Source: Pseudomonadaceae bacterium
GTDB lineage: Bacteria; Pseudomonadota; Gammaproteobacteria; Pseudomonadales; Azotimanducaceae
Direction of reading: 5' to 3'
Length of the DNA: 64,000 nt
Assembly: GCA_024743175.1 (NCBI GenBank)
Contig: JANSXA010000011.1
Coordinates: 1 to 64,000 of the forward strand
A program made the translations under genes and the position numbers. Numbering within the stretch: position 1 is the stretch's first letter; every line of letters starts with the position of its first letter. Positions 54,010-64,000 of the stretch are shown in pieces. Below the pieces are notes generated by a model. The model was not told the DNA's origin, did no database searches, and saw nothing but the letters and a program-made list of their open reading frames with translations.

Positions 54010-55609
54010 AAAACACTGCATCCCAGATGTCGAGTTTGGCGGTCCGCACACCCTTTGTGGTGTGCGGGTTGCTGTTGAGCAACATCGTGGCGCGCGATTT
54101 CCGGTCATAAGGCTGCCATTCGGATGCCCAGGTCTGACCTGGAGAATTTGGATCACCACTTTTTGCAAAGTTGGTCCAGAACCGGACCATGGTCCGACTC
54201 AGCTGTCGATCAGCCTCCTGCCAGTCCAGTCCAACTTTATCAACGGTGCCAAACACATAGGCCAGGTCTGCGGAGTGATATGCCCCTGCTGAGCGGGGCC
54301 CGTCCGGCAGCTTAAGGTCAGGGTTGTCAGGTACATAGAGCCTGAATGCGGGTGGTGTGTGGTCAAAGTGATATAAGTAAACAGGCGCGCCGGTTGCGCT
54401 CTGGTGATCAGCCCAGCGGCGCATGCCGTAGGTCATAAACAGGTCGGTGGCAATTTCGCGCTGGGCGAGCCCGGGTGATTCAGCGATTTCACTGGCGTAG
54501 TGTTCCAGTAACGCTGCCGCATAGGTTCCGGCAAGTTTTTCTGTTGCAGCTTGCAGATCGCTCTTGTCTAAATTTTCATTCAACGGAAACAGCAGGTGAC
54601 CTTCGTTGGCCAGTGATCCCAGCAGCAGCGGTACTCTAGCCTGTTGTCCGGCCAGGTAGATATCGTCTATAGACTCAGGGACCACCCAGCCATCGACGAC
54701 GATGCGTGATTGAGCCGCCCAGCGACTTTTGTTGGCGGCGCGCATAACGGCTTCCGGTGATGTTTTGCGCAAGGCGGCCGCATCAACATCGGTATCTTCC
54801 ACCAGCGCTTGTGCCAACCGTCTACCACGATCAAAACCGTTGGCGTCAGCGGCGTCTCGTTCGGTGTCTGGTTGCGTGCAGGATGCCGATTGTCCAATGG
54901 CTTTATGAAACAGACCTTTGCTCAACGGCGAAGCCATTAACGCGCAGACACTCTGGGAACCAGCGGATTGCCCAAAGATGGTCACGTTGTCCGGGTTACC
55001 ACCAAATTGTGCGATGTTGTCCCGCACCCAGTTCAAGGCCGCAATCTTGTCCAGCAAACCATAGTTGCCTGCGCTGTTATGACTGGATTCTGCCGCCAAC
55101 GCAGGATGGGCAAGAAAACCAAAAGGCCCCAGACGATAGTTGACGGTCACAACAAGTACACCCTGGCGTGCGAGCGTTGCGCCATCAAAAATAGTGTCAT
55201 GGGACATGCCGGAGGTATGTGAGCCGCCGTGAAACCACACCATAACAGGCTGTTTAGGCTGTTCAACATTGGACCAGATGTTCAGATAGAGACAGTCTTC
55301 GCTACGCTCGAAGGTGCCGCGACTCCAGACAAACTGTTCCAGCTGGCTCTCCTGCCAGCAGGCTGGACCGGGCCTATCTGCGGTGCGGATACCGGACCAT
55401 TTTTCTGGCGCCTGAGGCGGTTTCCATCGCAGGTCACCCACGGGTGGTCTGGCGTACGGCAGGCCTTTAAATTCGTGTATACCCTTGGCTTCGTCTGTCC
55501 AGTTGCCGCGCACTTCACCCTGGGAGGTGGTGACCGTGTCAGGATCAACGGCCATAACAAATTCTGCCGGTAGACAAATCAGTAAAGCGAAACAGAATGT
55601 GCGTAACAT
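53999..55609 (-). CDS. Exported type-B carboxylesterase
   Basis: This 536-residue protein (from ATG 55609) has a signal peptide (hydrophobic 4-20, ending FVMA). Type-B carboxylesterase blocks are EDCLYLNIWSN (about 103), the oxyanion GG in WFHGGSH (about 125), the nucleophile serine in FGQSAGSQS (about 216) and the histidine in GAYHSADLAYVFG (about 452). LGSLANEGHL contains the likely acid residue. The substrate is unknown; carboxylic esters are expected. A longer frame to 55654 is less likely. It is divergent from the TetR-RND operon. Confidence 0.88.
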   Translation of the reverse strand: MLRTFCFALLICLPAEFVMAVDPDTVTTSQGEVRGNWTDEAKGIHEFKGLPYARPPVGDLRWKPPQAPEKWSGIRTADRPGPACWQESQLEQFVWSRGTFERSEDCLYLNIWSNVEQPKQPVMVWFHGGSHTSGMSHDTIFDGATLARQGVLVVTVNYRLGPFGFLAHPALAAESSHNSAGNYGLLDKIAALNWVRDNIAQFGGNPDNVTIFGQSAGSQSVCALMASPLSKGLFHKAIGQSASCTQPDTERDAADANGFDRGRRLAQALVEDTDVDAAALRKTSPEAVMRAANKSRWAAQSRIVVDGWVVPESIDDIYLAGQQARVPLLLGSLANEGHLLFPLNENLDKSDLQAATEKLAGTYAAALLEHYASEIAESPGLAQREIATDLFMTYGMRRWADHQSATGAPVYLYHFDHTPPAFRLYVPDNPDLKLPDGPRSAGAYHSADLAYVFGTVDKVGLDWQEADRQLSRTMVRFWTNFAKSGDPNSPGQTWASEWQPYDRKSRATMLLNSNPHTTKGVRTAKLDIWDAVFFTD

Positions 55610-55747
55610 GTATCCCCATCTCTCCTCCTCTGTGTAGTTGACTATCGCATTCAATACGGCATATTGACAACCTAGTGCAGGAAAGCCGGGTAATTGTGCC
55701 TACGCTGGCCTGAAGCCTTCGCCAGAAAACAGTGAACAGAGCCAGTT

Positions 55748-56362
55748 ATGAGCAATACCCAATTTCCGTTGCGTGAGAAGCGTAAAGCCGCAACGCGCAC
55801 CAGCCTTATTCGCTCGGCTCAATCCCTGTTCGCCGAGCAGGGCTATGATGAAACGACTTTAGAGGCGGTGGCAGAACACGCGGGCCTGCACGTGCAGACC
55901 CTTTATCGGCACTTTGCCAGCAAACAGGAACTGGCAACTGCTGGAGATCAGGAACAGCTGGAGCGATTCAGGCGTGCCATTTCTGATCCGGGCCGTGACG
56001 ATCATACCTTTGATTTCTGGCGGTCCTGGGTAAGCAACGCCGTGAACCGTGTAACTCAGGAAGATGGGGGTCGCCAGTACCGTGATTTTCTGATTCAACG
56101 CTGGAGTTCAGCGCTGGTGTCATCGCAGCTGATCTGGATTGGCCAGGAATACGAAGATCTGCTGGCAGCATCGTTTACAAAAGATTTCGGCGGCACTGCA
56201 GATAACCTGGAAGTTGCGCGTCTTGCGGCCATAACGCTGTGGGGTGCAAACGCTCGGGTGCAGCGCCTGCATGCAAACCAGAAAAATTATGACCTCGCGG
56301 AACAGACAGTGGCCGCAGTTGATACGGTACAGAAGCTCTTCGGGCACCTTTTGAAAACATGA
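55748..56362 (+). CDS. TetR/AcrR family transcriptional regulator
   Basis: This 204-residue regulator has an N-terminal helix-turn-helix (about 18-60; TLEAVAEHAGLHVQTLYRHFASKQEL) with the typical YRHF..K ending and a helical ligand-binding C-terminal domain. It lies 13 bases before the RND adaptor gene and in the same direction, so it probably represses its own efflux operon, and perhaps the divergent esterase. No palindromic operator could be fixed in the 138-base intergenic region. Confidence 0.9.
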   Translation: MSNTQFPLREKRKAATRTSLIRSAQSLFAEQGYDETTLEAVAEHAGLHVQTLYRHFASKQELATAGDQEQLERFRRAISDPGRDDHTFDFWRSWVSNAVNRVTQEDGGRQYRDFLIQRWSSALVSSQLIWIGQEYEDLLAASFTKDFGGTADNLEVARLAAITLWGANARVQRLHANQKNYDLAEQTVAAVDTVQKLFGHLLKT

Positions 56363-56375
56363 GTGTCCACGGATA

Positions 56376-57533
56376 ATGAAGCGTTGGGCAAAAATCGCCT
56401 TACCCATCCTGATCCTGGGTCTTTCTGTTGTTGGTGCGATTGCCATGTTTGCAGCCCGGCCTGAACCCCAGTTCAATGCACCCGAACCGCCCAGCCTGCT
56501 GGTTCAAGTTGAGACCATAAGCGCCCAACCGATTACCTATGAAGTGCGATCCCAAGGCACGGTCAGTCCACGTACGCAGACTACTATGGTAGCAGAGGCA
56601 TCCGGTCAGATTGTTGAAGTTTCACCTAGTTTTGTCAGTGGTGGGTTCTTCAGTAAAGGTGATGTTCTGATACGAATTGATCCGCGTAACTACGCTTCAG
56701 CAGTGAAACGAGCCAGTGCGGAAGTCGCCAAAGCCGCTACCCAGCTGCAAACAGAAACAGCTCTGGCCGGATACGCGGCCGAAGATTTTGAACGTCTGCG
56801 GCGCCTTAACCCGGACCAGGGTCCGGCTACAGAACTGGCGCTGCGTAAGCCACAGTTACGTCAGGCGATGGCTGAGCTGCAGTCCGCAGAAGCTGCGCTG
56901 GAAAAAGCTCAAGGCGATCTGGATCGCACGGTTATTCGCGCACCGTATGATGGGCTTGTCAGGGAAAAACTCGCTGACGTTGGCCAGTATGTTAATTCCG
57001 GCTCTCAACTGGGTGTCACATTTGCCGTTGATATTGCAGAAGTGAGGCTGCCGGTAACCCAGCATGATCTGCAATACCTTGATATTGGCAAACTGCGTTT
57101 GAATTCACCCATTGAAGTAGAGCTTACCGCTGAACTGGGAGATACAAACTTCAACTGGCGCGGCGAGGTGCGGCGCAGTGAAGGTGTTTTTGATACCACT
57201 AATCGCGTTTTATATCTGGTGGCGCAGATTGAGGACCCTTATGACCTGGACGGCGACGGTCAGGCGCCGTTGCTGATGGGTACGTTTGTGTCAGCAAGAA
57301 TTGTAGGTCGATATGCGGGTGAACTGATGCTTGTGCCGAGGCATTCGCTGCAGCGTGGTAACACGTTGTGGATGTTAGACGAAGAACAGCGTATTTATCC
57401 CCGTGAAGTGGAAGTGGTGCGGCGTGACAAAGACTTTGTTTATATCCAAAGCGGTGTTGAGGGGGGTGAGCTTTACGTTGTGACGCCGATAGACCAACCG
57501 CTACCCGGTATGAAAGTCCGGTTGGAGTCTTAA
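56376..57533 (+). CDS. RND efflux periplasmic adaptor (membrane fusion protein)
   Basis: This 385-residue protein has an N-terminal membrane anchor (about 5-25), a lipoyl/barrel-sandwich part (about 60-100 and 185-215; VAEASGQIVEVSPSFVSGGF and VIRAPYDGLVREKLADVGQYV), a coiled-coil hairpin (about 105-180, rich in Ala/Glu/Gln) and beta-barrel domains. It connects the inner-membrane pump to an outer-membrane channel of the TolC type, which is not encoded here. The RND pump gene starts 4 bases after its stop. Confidence 0.92.
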   Translation: MKRWAKIALPILILGLSVVGAIAMFAARPEPQFNAPEPPSLLVQVETISAQPITYEVRSQGTVSPRTQTTMVAEASGQIVEVSPSFVSGGFFSKGDVLIRIDPRNYASAVKRASAEVAKAATQLQTETALAGYAAEDFERLRRLNPDQGPATELALRKPQLRQAMAELQSAEAALEKAQGDLDRTVIRAPYDGLVREKLADVGQYVNSGSQLGVTFAVDIAEVRLPVTQHDLQYLDIGKLRLNSPIEVELTAELGDTNFNWRGEVRRSEGVFDTTNRVLYLVAQIEDPYDLDGDGQAPLLMGTFVSARIVGRYAGELMLVPRHSLQRGNTLWMLDEEQRIYPREVEVVRRDKDFVYIQSGVEGGELYVVTPIDQPLPGMKVRLES

Positions 57534-57537
57534 CATT

Positions 57538-60500
57538 ATGCAACGCTATCCGGAAGTCAAAGGTCTGATCGGCTGGTTTGCCACCAACCATGTAGCAGCG
57601 AATCTGCTCATGATTTTTATTGTTGTTGCAGGTCTTTACGCCCTGGTGACGGTAAAGAAAGAAAGTATTCCCAACCTTCAGTTTGACCAGGTGCGCGTCA
57701 CGGTGCCATATCCTGGCGCGGGTCCTGAAGAAGTTGAAGAAGGTATTGTCGTAAAAATAGAAGAGGCCATTACCAACATCAATGGCATCAAGGAAGTGGT
57801 GGGCCTGGCTTATGAAGGCTCAGGTCAGGTGGTGATCGAAGTGAAGCAGGGCTTCGACGTCGGAGAAATCACCGACGAAGTCAAACTTGCCGTCGACGGT
57901 ATCAACACGTTCCCACGAGATGCCGAACGACCAATAATAGCAAAGCAGAACTTCAAGCGCGGCGCGCTTACCGTGCAGCTGTCAGGTGATCTTGCTGAAG
58001 CCACAATGAAATCGCTGGCGGAAGATATCCGTGACGAGATTACTTCGTTAGCTGACGTTTCGTCAGCGGAAATCTGGGGTGGACGCCCGTTTGAAATTTC
58101 AGTCGAAATAGCAGAACTCACCCTGCGGGAATATGGACTTACCCTGGCTGAGGTGGCGGAAATCATTCGTCGCTGGTCAATCGATCTACCGGGCGGTTCG
58201 ATTCGCACGGAGTCGGGAGATATCCGTCTGCGCGCCAGCGGCCAGGCGTACACGGGTTATGAATTCGAGCAGATCGTTCTGCTCACCAACCCGGATGGCA
58301 CGCGTGTTCGGCTGGGCGACATCGCCACAATACGTGACGGCTTTGCAGAAACTCAGAGTTATGCTTTTTTCAACGGCAAACCGAGCCTGGGCATCAACGT
58401 GCTCTCCACAGAAAACGAAAACGAGCTGGTCATCAGCGACGCCGTTCATAAATACGTGGAACAACGAAATGCAACTCTGCCTGAAGAAGTTCAGCTTACC
58501 GTCTGGGGTGACGCGACTTATTATCTGCAGGGCCGAGTTGACATGCTTGTGGGCAACCTTGCCTTAGGTGCATTGTTGGTGTTTGTGATTCTTGGGCTGT
58601 TTCTGCAGCTCAAACTGGCGGCCTGGGTCATTTTTGGTTTACCGGTTGCATTCCTCGGTGCGTTTATGATGCTGCCAGTGGTCGGTGTCACGATAAATAT
58701 TATGAGCCTGTTTGCGTTTATTGTCGTGTTAGGCATTGTTGTTGATGATGCCATTATCATCGCGGAAGCAGCCTATAGCGAAACAGAGGAGAAGGGTTAC
58801 ACGCTACCCAACATTGTTGCTGGCGCTCAGCGTGTCGCGATGCCAGCAACTTTTGGCGTGCTGACGTCGATAATGGCGTTTCTGCCCATGCTGTTTGTTA
58901 CCGGCCCGGCTGCGCCGATAAACGCAGCCATTGGCTGGGTGGTGATCTGGTGTCTGTTGTTCTCCCTGGTTGAAAGTAAACTCATCCTGCCTTCCCATCT
59001 GTCGCTGATGAAGTCTTCTCATGGCAAGAAAAAAGGCGTGTCGGACTGGTTTGATCAGCGGCTAAAAAGCTTCATCACCGATGTTTATCAGCCTGTACTG
59101 ATTCACGCAATTGAATATCGGTACGCCACTGTTGCCATATTTACCGGCATGATGATTCTTGCTGTCGGCCTGGTTACCGGCGGATTTGTACGCTTTGTTT
59201 TTTTTCCAGAGCTCGAAAACGATTACGTCGCGGCTAACATTGAGTTACAGGAAGGTGCGCCTGAAACTCTGGTCGTCAGCGTCATAGAGCAGATGAACAG
59301 TGCCCTGCGTGAAGTCAACGCCGAGGTTAAACAAGAGCTGGGCATCGAAGATGATGTTATCCGCAACGTGTTCGCCTATGTCTTTAACGGTAAATCCGGG
59401 CGCTTTCAGGTTGAGCTGGACAAAGAACATAGGGCTGTTTCACCCAAAGAAATTGAAGGTCGCTGGCGTGAAAAAGTGGGTGACATAGCAGGCACCAAGG
59501 AACTGCGTTTCATAGGCTCAACCAACATGGGGGGTGGTCCACCTATAGCCTTAAAGCTGCAAGGTAAAGATTTTGAATTGACTGAAGCGGCAGCAACAGA
59601 ACTGCTCAGCTATCTGCGCACCATAGCCGGGCTTTACGAAGTGGAAATGTCTGCCCAGGCGGGTCCGGAGGAAATCAGCCTGCGTATCAAACCCGAAGCG
59701 GAAGCGCTGGGTGTGACGCTGGCAGACCTTGCGCGTCAGGTGCGGGAATCCTTTTACGGTGCCGAAGCCCAGCGTATTCAACGCGGTAACCAGGATGTCC
59801 GTGTCATGGTCAGGTTTCCGCAGAACGAACGTCGCTCGGTCGGAAATCTGGAGAGCATGTGGATACGGCTGCCTGATGGTCGCGAACTGCCGTTTTCCGC
59901 TGTTGCGGTTTTTGACATGCAGCCTGGCTTCAGCATGATCCGCCGTCTTGACGGTCAGCGCACCATCAGCGTTACGGCCAATGCAGACCTGTCCGTGGTA
60001 GAACCAGCGCGCCTACTCGCGCAGATCAATTCTGAGTTTCTGCCGCAGATGCTGTCTGCTTATCCCGGTGTCACAGCAGCGTTGGAAGGCAGTTCGGCAG
60101 AGGAAATGTCAGGCCTGCAGGAAATGTTACTGATGTTCCTGGCAGCTTGTTTTGGTATCTATGCACTGATGGCTGTGCCCCTGCGCTCTTATCTACAACC
60201 GTTGATCATCATGAGTGTCATACCTTTTGGCGTGGTAGGCGCAATTGTGGGTCACCTGGTGATGGGCATTGCCGTCAGCTCGTTGTCGTTCATCGGCATT
60301 ATCGCGCTTGCAGGTGTGGTCGTGAATGACAGTCTTATACTTGTAGATTACGTAAACAAGAAAGTCGACGCAGGTATAGACGCATCCCAGGCATCCATTG
60401 AAGGGGGCATGGCGCGGTTCAGAGCTATTCTGCTGACTTCGCTGACCACGTTCTTTGGCCTGGTTCCGATACTGACGGAAACCTCCATGCAGGCGCAGAT

Positions 60501-60645
60501 GGTCATACCCATGGCGGTATCTCTGGCATTTGGTATTTTGTTTGCCACAGTCATCACGCTGATTCTGGTGCCGTGTCTTTACAACATCCTGGGTGACATT
60601 GGTGCGCGGCGTGGAGTATCTCAAGAGGTATCAGTTCAAACTTAG
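57538..60645 (+). CDS. RND family efflux transporter, inner membrane pump
   Basis: This 1035-residue pump has the RND layout: a membrane helix (about 20-35), a periplasmic porter domain, TM2-6 (about 335-480), a second periplasmic domain, and TM8-12 (about 860-1020). The motif GIVVDDAIIIAEAAY in TM4 holds the proton-relay aspartates (about 400-414). VTVPYPGAGPEEVEEGI near 55 is typical. It runs on the proton gradient. The substrate cannot be told; hydrophobic toxic compounds are common for this group. It is the last gene of the TetR-adaptor-pump operon and convergent with yejF. Confidence 0.93.
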   Translation: MQRYPEVKGLIGWFATNHVAANLLMIFIVVAGLYALVTVKKESIPNLQFDQVRVTVPYPGAGPEEVEEGIVVKIEEAITNINGIKEVVGLAYEGSGQVVIEVKQGFDVGEITDEVKLAVDGINTFPRDAERPIIAKQNFKRGALTVQLSGDLAEATMKSLAEDIRDEITSLADVSSAEIWGGRPFEISVEIAELTLREYGLTLAEVAEIIRRWSIDLPGGSIRTESGDIRLRASGQAYTGYEFEQIVLLTNPDGTRVRLGDIATIRDGFAETQSYAFFNGKPSLGINVLSTENENELVISDAVHKYVEQRNATLPEEVQLTVWGDATYYLQGRVDMLVGNLALGALLVFVILGLFLQLKLAAWVIFGLPVAFLGAFMMLPVVGVTINIMSLFAFIVVLGIVVDDAIIIAEAAYSETEEKGYTLPNIVAGAQRVAMPATFGVLTSIMAFLPMLFVTGPAAPINAAIGWVVIWCLLFSLVESKLILPSHLSLMKSSHGKKKGVSDWFDQRLKSFITDVYQPVLIHAIEYRYATVAIFTGMMILAVGLVTGGFVRFVFFPELENDYVAANIELQEGAPETLVVSVIEQMNSALREVNAEVKQELGIEDDVIRNVFAYVFNGKSGRFQVELDKEHRAVSPKEIEGRWREKVGDIAGTKELRFIGSTNMGGGPPIALKLQGKDFELTEAAATELLSYLRTIAGLYEVEMSAQAGPEEISLRIKPEAEALGVTLADLARQVRESFYGAEAQRIQRGNQDVRVMVRFPQNERRSVGNLESMWIRLPDGRELPFSAVAVFDMQPGFSMIRRLDGQRTISVTANADLSVVEPARLLAQINSEFLPQMLSAYPGVTAALEGSSAEEMSGLQEMLLMFLAACFGIYALMAVPLRSYLQPLIIMSVIPFGVVGAIVGHLVMGIAVSSLSFIGIIALAGVVVNDSLILVDYVNKKVDAGIDASQASIEGGMARFRAILLTSLTTFFGLVPILTETSMQAQMVIPMAVSLAFGILFATVITLILVPCLYNILGDIGARRGVSQEVSVQT

Positions 60646-60652
60646 CTGCTGT

Positions 60653-62242
60653 CTAATCCTCTGGTAACAATGCGGCGTCAAGCAGCGCCTGGGTATACGC
60701 AGTTTGCGGCCGCTCAAAGAGCTGTTCTGCGTCGCCCTGTTCAACCACCACACCTTCTTTCATAACCATTACCCGGTGTGCCAGTGCTCGCACAACAGCC
60801 AGGTCGTGGCTGATGAACAGATAAGCTAGCTGGTGTCTCTGTTGTAATTCGCGCAGCAGATCTACAATCTGGGATTGCACTGACATGTCCAGGGCCGAAG
60901 TGGGTTCATCCAGTACGATGAAATCGGGTCGCAGCACCTGTGCGCGGGCAAGAGATATGCGTTGTCGCTGGCCGCCGGAAAACTCGTGTGGGTAACGTGA
61001 CATCCAGCTTGCTTCAAGACCGACTTCCTCCAGCGCCTCCACAACTCTGGCATCCACTTCAGCAGGAGATAGGTGTCTTTCGTGCACCGACAACCCTTCA
61101 GCAACAATATCCCGGACAGTGAGTCGCGGTGACAAACTGCCATAGGGATCCTGAAAAACCATCTGCATGTTTCGGCGCAGATTCTTCAGCGCAGCTGGTT
61201 TCAGGTCCTGAATATTGCTGCCGAGATAACAGATGCGGCCACTGCTGGGAATCAGTTTCAGCGTGGCCAGGCCGAGGCTGGTTTTACCGCTGCCCGATTC
61301 GCCAACAACCGCCAGGGTTTCACCCGCTGAGACAGAAAAACTCATGGGTTGCACCGCAATGAACTGTTCGCTTTTACCAAACCAGCCTTTGCCGATGTTG
61401 TACCCTACCTGCAGATCTTCTGCGGAAACAATCTCGTTATTGTCTTTGAGTAACGGTGCTGGTCTACCACTGGGCCGCGAATTAAGCAGGTGGTTAGTAT
61501 AGGTGTGCTCGGGTTTGGTGAAGAGTTGTTCCGTCGGGCCGTTTTCGACCACTTTACCGTTATTCATGACATAAACCCGGCCGGCCATTCTGCGCACGAT
61601 GCCCAGATCGTGAGATATCATCAGAATAGCCATGCCCATATCACGGTTCAGTTCTTTGAGCAGCTCAAGAATGCTCGCCTGGATGGTCACATCAAGCGCG
61701 GTAGTGGGTTCATCCGCAATCAGCAGCTTGGGGGAATTGGCCAGTGCCATGGCAATCATCACCCGCTGGCGTTGGCCACCGGACAGCTGGTGTGGATAGG
61801 CGTCGAGTTTGCCGTTGGGATCAGGTAGCTGTACGCGTTCCAACAGGCCAAGTGCTTTGCTGCGCGACTCACGTCGAGTTAATCCTTTGTGTACGCGTAA
61901 CGTTTCGCCTATCTGTTTACCCACGGTATGCAGAGGGTTCAGGGAGGTCATGGGTTCCTGGAAGATCATGCCTACTTCGCCGCCGCGTATCGCCTGCAGG
62001 TCGGCTTTACTCGCGCCAAGCATTTCTTCTCCACCCAGCACAATGGAGCCGCTGGGATGTGATGCCTGGGGGTAAGGCAACAGCTGTAGAACAGAGAGCG
62101 CACTGACAGATTTACCGGAGCCGGACTCGCCGACCAGAGCAACAATTTCACCAGCATTCAGATAAAACGATACGCCGTCGACGACAGTTGTGTCGCCGAA
62201 TTTGACGGATAAGTTGTCGACCTCAAGAATGCGGTCAGTCAT
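60653..62242 (-). CDS. yejF: Dual-ATPase ABC transporter ATP-binding protein (YejF type)
   Basis: This fused ATPase carries two nucleotide-binding domains in one chain. Walker A motifs are [12 protein letters not shown] (about 35) and [12 protein letters not shown] (about 313). Signatures are [12 protein letters not shown] (about 158) and [12 protein letters not shown] (about 424). ATG 62242 gives 529 residues, the same as E. coli YejF. It powers uptake of peptides; in E. coli YejABEF also imports microcin C. The start overlaps the yejE stop by 8 bases. Confidence 0.9.
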   Translation of the reverse strand: MTDRILEVDNLSVKFGDTTVVDGVSFYLNAGEIVALVGESGSGKSVSALSVLQLLPYPQASHPSGSIVLGGEEMLGASKADLQAIRGGEVGMIFQEPMTSLNPLHTVGKQIGETLRVHKGLTRRESRSKALGLLERVQLPDPNGKLDAYPHQLSGGQRQRVMIAMALANSPKLLIADEPTTALDVTIQASILELLKELNRDMGMAILMISHDLGIVRRMAGRVYVMNNGKVVENGPTEQLFTKPEHTYTNHLLNSRPSGRPAPLLKDNNEIVSAEDLQVGYNIGKGWFGKSEQFIAVQPMSFSVSAGETLAVVGESGSGKTSLGLATLKLIPSSGRICYLGSNIQDLKPAALKNLRRNMQMVFQDPYGSLSPRLTVRDIVAEGLSVHERHLSPAEVDARVVEALEEVGLEASWMSRYPHEFSGGQRQRISLARAQVLRPDFIVLDEPTSALDMSVQSQIVDLLRELQQRHQLAYLFISHDLAVVRALAHRVMVMKEGVVVEQGDAEQLFERPQTAYTQALLDAALLPED

Positions 62243-63266
62243 GGCGCGTCGAGCCGATGGTGCGGCGTGGATCAAACGCGTCACGCACGCCTTCGCCGAC
62301 AAATATCAGCAGCGTCAGCATGGTGGCCAGCGTGGCAAAAACCGACAGCCCCAGCCACGGTGCCTGCAGATTGGCCTGGGCCTGAGTAAGCAGCCGGCCC
62401 AGCGATGGATAATCCAGCGGTAGACCCAGATTCAGAAAGTCCAGTGCGGTCAAGGTGGCAATAGATGAATTCAGCAGGAAAGGTGTATAAGTCAGCGCTG
62501 CCGTCATCGCGTTGGGTAGCACATGGCGCAGCATGATGGTCAGGTTGCCTACACCCATGGCGCGCGCAGCGCGGACAAATTCAAAATTTCGAGCGCGCAG
62601 AAATTCTGCGCGTACCACCCCAGTCAAAGCCATCCAGCTGAACAGGGTCAGGGTCACCAGCATCCAGAAAAAGGTGGGTTCAACGATACTGTTGAGGATG
62701 ATCAGCACAAACAGCACAGGCAGACCTGTCCAGATCTCGACCATACGCTGGCCAATAAGATCAGTGAGCCCGCCAAAATAACCCTGCAGGGCGCCAACAG
62801 TAATGCCGATAAAGGATGCCAGCACCGTCATCGACAACCCAAACAGAACAGATAAGCGGAAGCCATAGATCAGCTTCGCCAGCACATCGTTGCCGGAGCT
62901 GTCGGTACCCAGCCAGTGTTCGCCGTCTGGCGGATGCGGTAAAGGCAACTCAACGTCCCAGTTGATGGTGTTGTGTGAATAACGGATCAGCGGCCACAGC
63001 ACCAGGCCTTCACTGATCAGGTCTGCCACAAAAGGGTCACGATAATCAGCTGCAGAAGGCAGCACACCACCCAATTCGGTTTCGGAATAGTCTATCAGCA
63101 TCGGCACAAACAACTTTCCCTTCAAAACCATGAAGATGGGACGGTCGTTGGCGATCATCTCTGCACACAGGGTTATGACAAACAGCACCAGAAAAATACG
63201 CAGGGACCAAAGCGCCCTGCGATTGGCGCGGAAATTGGCAATGCGTCTGGCGTTGATCGGGCTCAT
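62235..63266 (-). CDS. yejE: Peptide ABC transporter permease (YejE type)
   Basis: This 343-residue inner-membrane permease (E. coli YejE 341) starts with a basic N-terminus and a membrane helix (about 22-38). A large periplasmic loop follows (about 45-135, with HWLGTDSSGNDVLAKLIYGFR at the end), then five helices with the permease EAA-like loop AARAMGVGNLTIMLRHVLPNA (about 235-255). It lies 2 bases after yejB. Confidence 0.9.
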   Translation of the reverse strand: MSPINARRIANFRANRRALWSLRIFLVLFVITLCAEMIANDRPIFMVLKGKLFVPMLIDYSETELGGVLPSAADYRDPFVADLISEGLVLWPLIRYSHNTINWDVELPLPHPPDGEHWLGTDSSGNDVLAKLIYGFRLSVLFGLSMTVLASFIGITVGALQGYFGGLTDLIGQRMVEIWTGLPVLFVLIILNSIVEPTFFWMLVTLTLFSWMALTGVVRAEFLRARNFEFVRAARAMGVGNLTIMLRHVLPNAMTAALTYTPFLLNSSIATLTALDFLNLGLPLDYPSLGRLLTQAQANLQAPWLGLSVFATLATMLTLLIFVGEGVRDAFDPRRTIGSTRHD

Positions 63267-63268
63267 GG

Positions 63269-64000
63269 TCAGCGCGACTCGAAATCAATGCGCGGGTCAA
63301 CAAACACATACACCATGTCGCCGATCAGCTGCATGACCAGGCCAACCAGGGTGAAGGCGAACAAAGTCCCAAACAGAATCGGAAAATCTCGCGTCATTGC
63401 CGCTTCAAAACCCAGTAAGCCCAGGCCGTCCAGAGAAAATATGACTTCGATGAGCAGGGCGCCGGTGAACAGGATGCCAACAAATGCGGCAGGGAAGCCG
63501 GCGATAACAATCAGCATCGCATTGCGAAACACATGCCCATAAAGCACCCGCTGTTCGGTTAATCCTTTAGCGCGAGCAGTCAGCACAAACTGTTTTGAAA
63601 GCTCTTCAAGAAATGAGTTTTTTGTCAGCATCGACAAAGTCGCAAACCCACCCAGAGTCAGCGCGGTGAGCGGCAGCGCCAGGTGCCAGAAGTAGTCAAG
63701 AATCTGTGCCATCAGGGACATCTCGCTGAAGCCTTCCGAAGTGAGTCCGCGCAGTGGGAACCACGCCAGATAATTGCCGCCGGCAAAAATAATGATCAGC
63801 AGAATGGAAAAAAGAAACCCCGGAATCGCGTAAGCAGAAAACAGCAGAGCACTAGTGGCGACATCGAACCGGCTGCCGTCGCGTACCGCTTTCGCGATAC
63901 CCAGTGGAATTGAGATGCAGTAAATCAGCAGCAGCGACCACAGACCCAGGGAAATGGACACCGGCAGTCTTTCAATCACTAGATCAACCACCGGTCGGTC
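63269..64000 (-). CDS. yejB: Peptide ABC transporter permease (YejB type), partial
   Basis: Only the C-terminal 243 residues or so are seen, because the frame is open to the right edge of the window on the minus strand; E. coli YejB has 364. Visible are helices 2-6 and the EAA-type loop [21 protein letters not shown] (about 115 residues from the end), then the end [12 protein letters not shown] typical of DppB/OppB/YejB permeases. The yejA binding protein, if present, would be beyond the edge. Confidence 0.9.
   Translation of the reverse strand, partial: DRPVVDLVIERLPVSISLGLWSLLLIYCISIPLGIAKAVRDGSRFDVATSALLFSAYAIPGFLFSILLIIIFAGGNYLAWFPLRGLTSEGFSEMSLMAQILDYFWHLALPLTALTLGGFATLSMLTKNSFLEELSKQFVLTARAKGLTEQRVLYGHVFRNAMLIVIAGFPAAFVGILFTGALLIEVIFSLDGLGLLGFEAAMTRDFPILFGTLFAFTLVGLVMQLIGDMVYVFVDPRIDFESR

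Overview
The window is a gene-dense chromosomal segment of a gammaproteobacterium, coding almost throughout, with no stretch over 300 bases lacking a gene. From about 1 to 41 kb the gene order closely follows the Pseudomonas aeruginosa parC-serB-fimX-psd-rhdA-orn-queG-nnr-tsaE-amiB-mutL-miaA-hfq-hflX-hflK-hflC-hisZ-purA-rnr-rlmB-rpsF-rpsR-rplI-dnaB block. It departs from that order in several places: an EpmB/EF-P/EpmA set lies beside fimX, motCB and rsgA are missing between rhdA and orn, and a group of accessory genes lies between purA and rnr. This points to a relative of the Pseudomonadales/Cellvibrionales-type marine gammaproteobacteria rather than to Pseudomonas itself. That placement is inferred from synteny recalled from memory; no database was searched.

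Layout. 1-3.2 kb: the 3' end of parC, a membrane protein resembling AhpA/YtjB, and serB. 3.2-9.7 kb: fimX and a PilZ-like gene (c-di-GMP effectors) behind epmB, divergent from efp-epmA; together EpmB, EF-P and EpmA make up the beta-lysylation route for elongation factor P. 9.7-25.6 kb: housekeeping genes for phospholipid synthesis, sulfur transfer, RNA turnover, tRNA modification, NAD(P)HX repair, cell-wall cleavage, mismatch repair, Hfq, the HflKC membrane complex, HisZ and PurA. 25.6-31 kb: a Trm112-like protein, a FabH-like ketosynthase, two cation diffusion facilitators around a DUF4397 lipoprotein, and a SleB-type hydrolase. 31-41 kb: tRNA-Leu(CAG), RNase R, RlmB, an Omp85-like protein, ribosomal proteins S6/S18/L9, DnaB and RadA. 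41-49.5 kb: EttA, GlyA, NrdR-RibD-NusB-ThiL-PgpA, a retropepsin-like protease, IspA and XseB. 49.5-51.4 kb: PomA/PomB-like flagellar stator genes. 52-64 kb: an S9 peptidase, a carboxylesterase, a TetR-RND efflux operon and a YejBEF-type peptide ABC importer whose yejB runs off the right edge.

The most unusual item is at 51347-51832 on the minus strand. A peroxiredoxin-like protein of 161 residues can be read only if an in-frame UGA (51700-51698) is decoded, at exactly the first position of its UxxC redox motif. A bacterial SECIS-like stem-loop follows the UGA directly, with a G in the apical loop 18 nt downstream. This is best read as a selenoprotein that conventional gene calling would split or miss.

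Other points of interest are a sigma70-like promoter with three palindromic elements in the rpsF leader, a tRNA-Leu promoter overlapping the start of rnr, a possible leaderless promoter for the PilZ-like gene, a degenerate cyclase-like domain in the membrane protein near parC, and a ribD-nusB junction without the usual riboflavin genes. No CRISPR array, insertion sequence, integrase or phage gene was seen.
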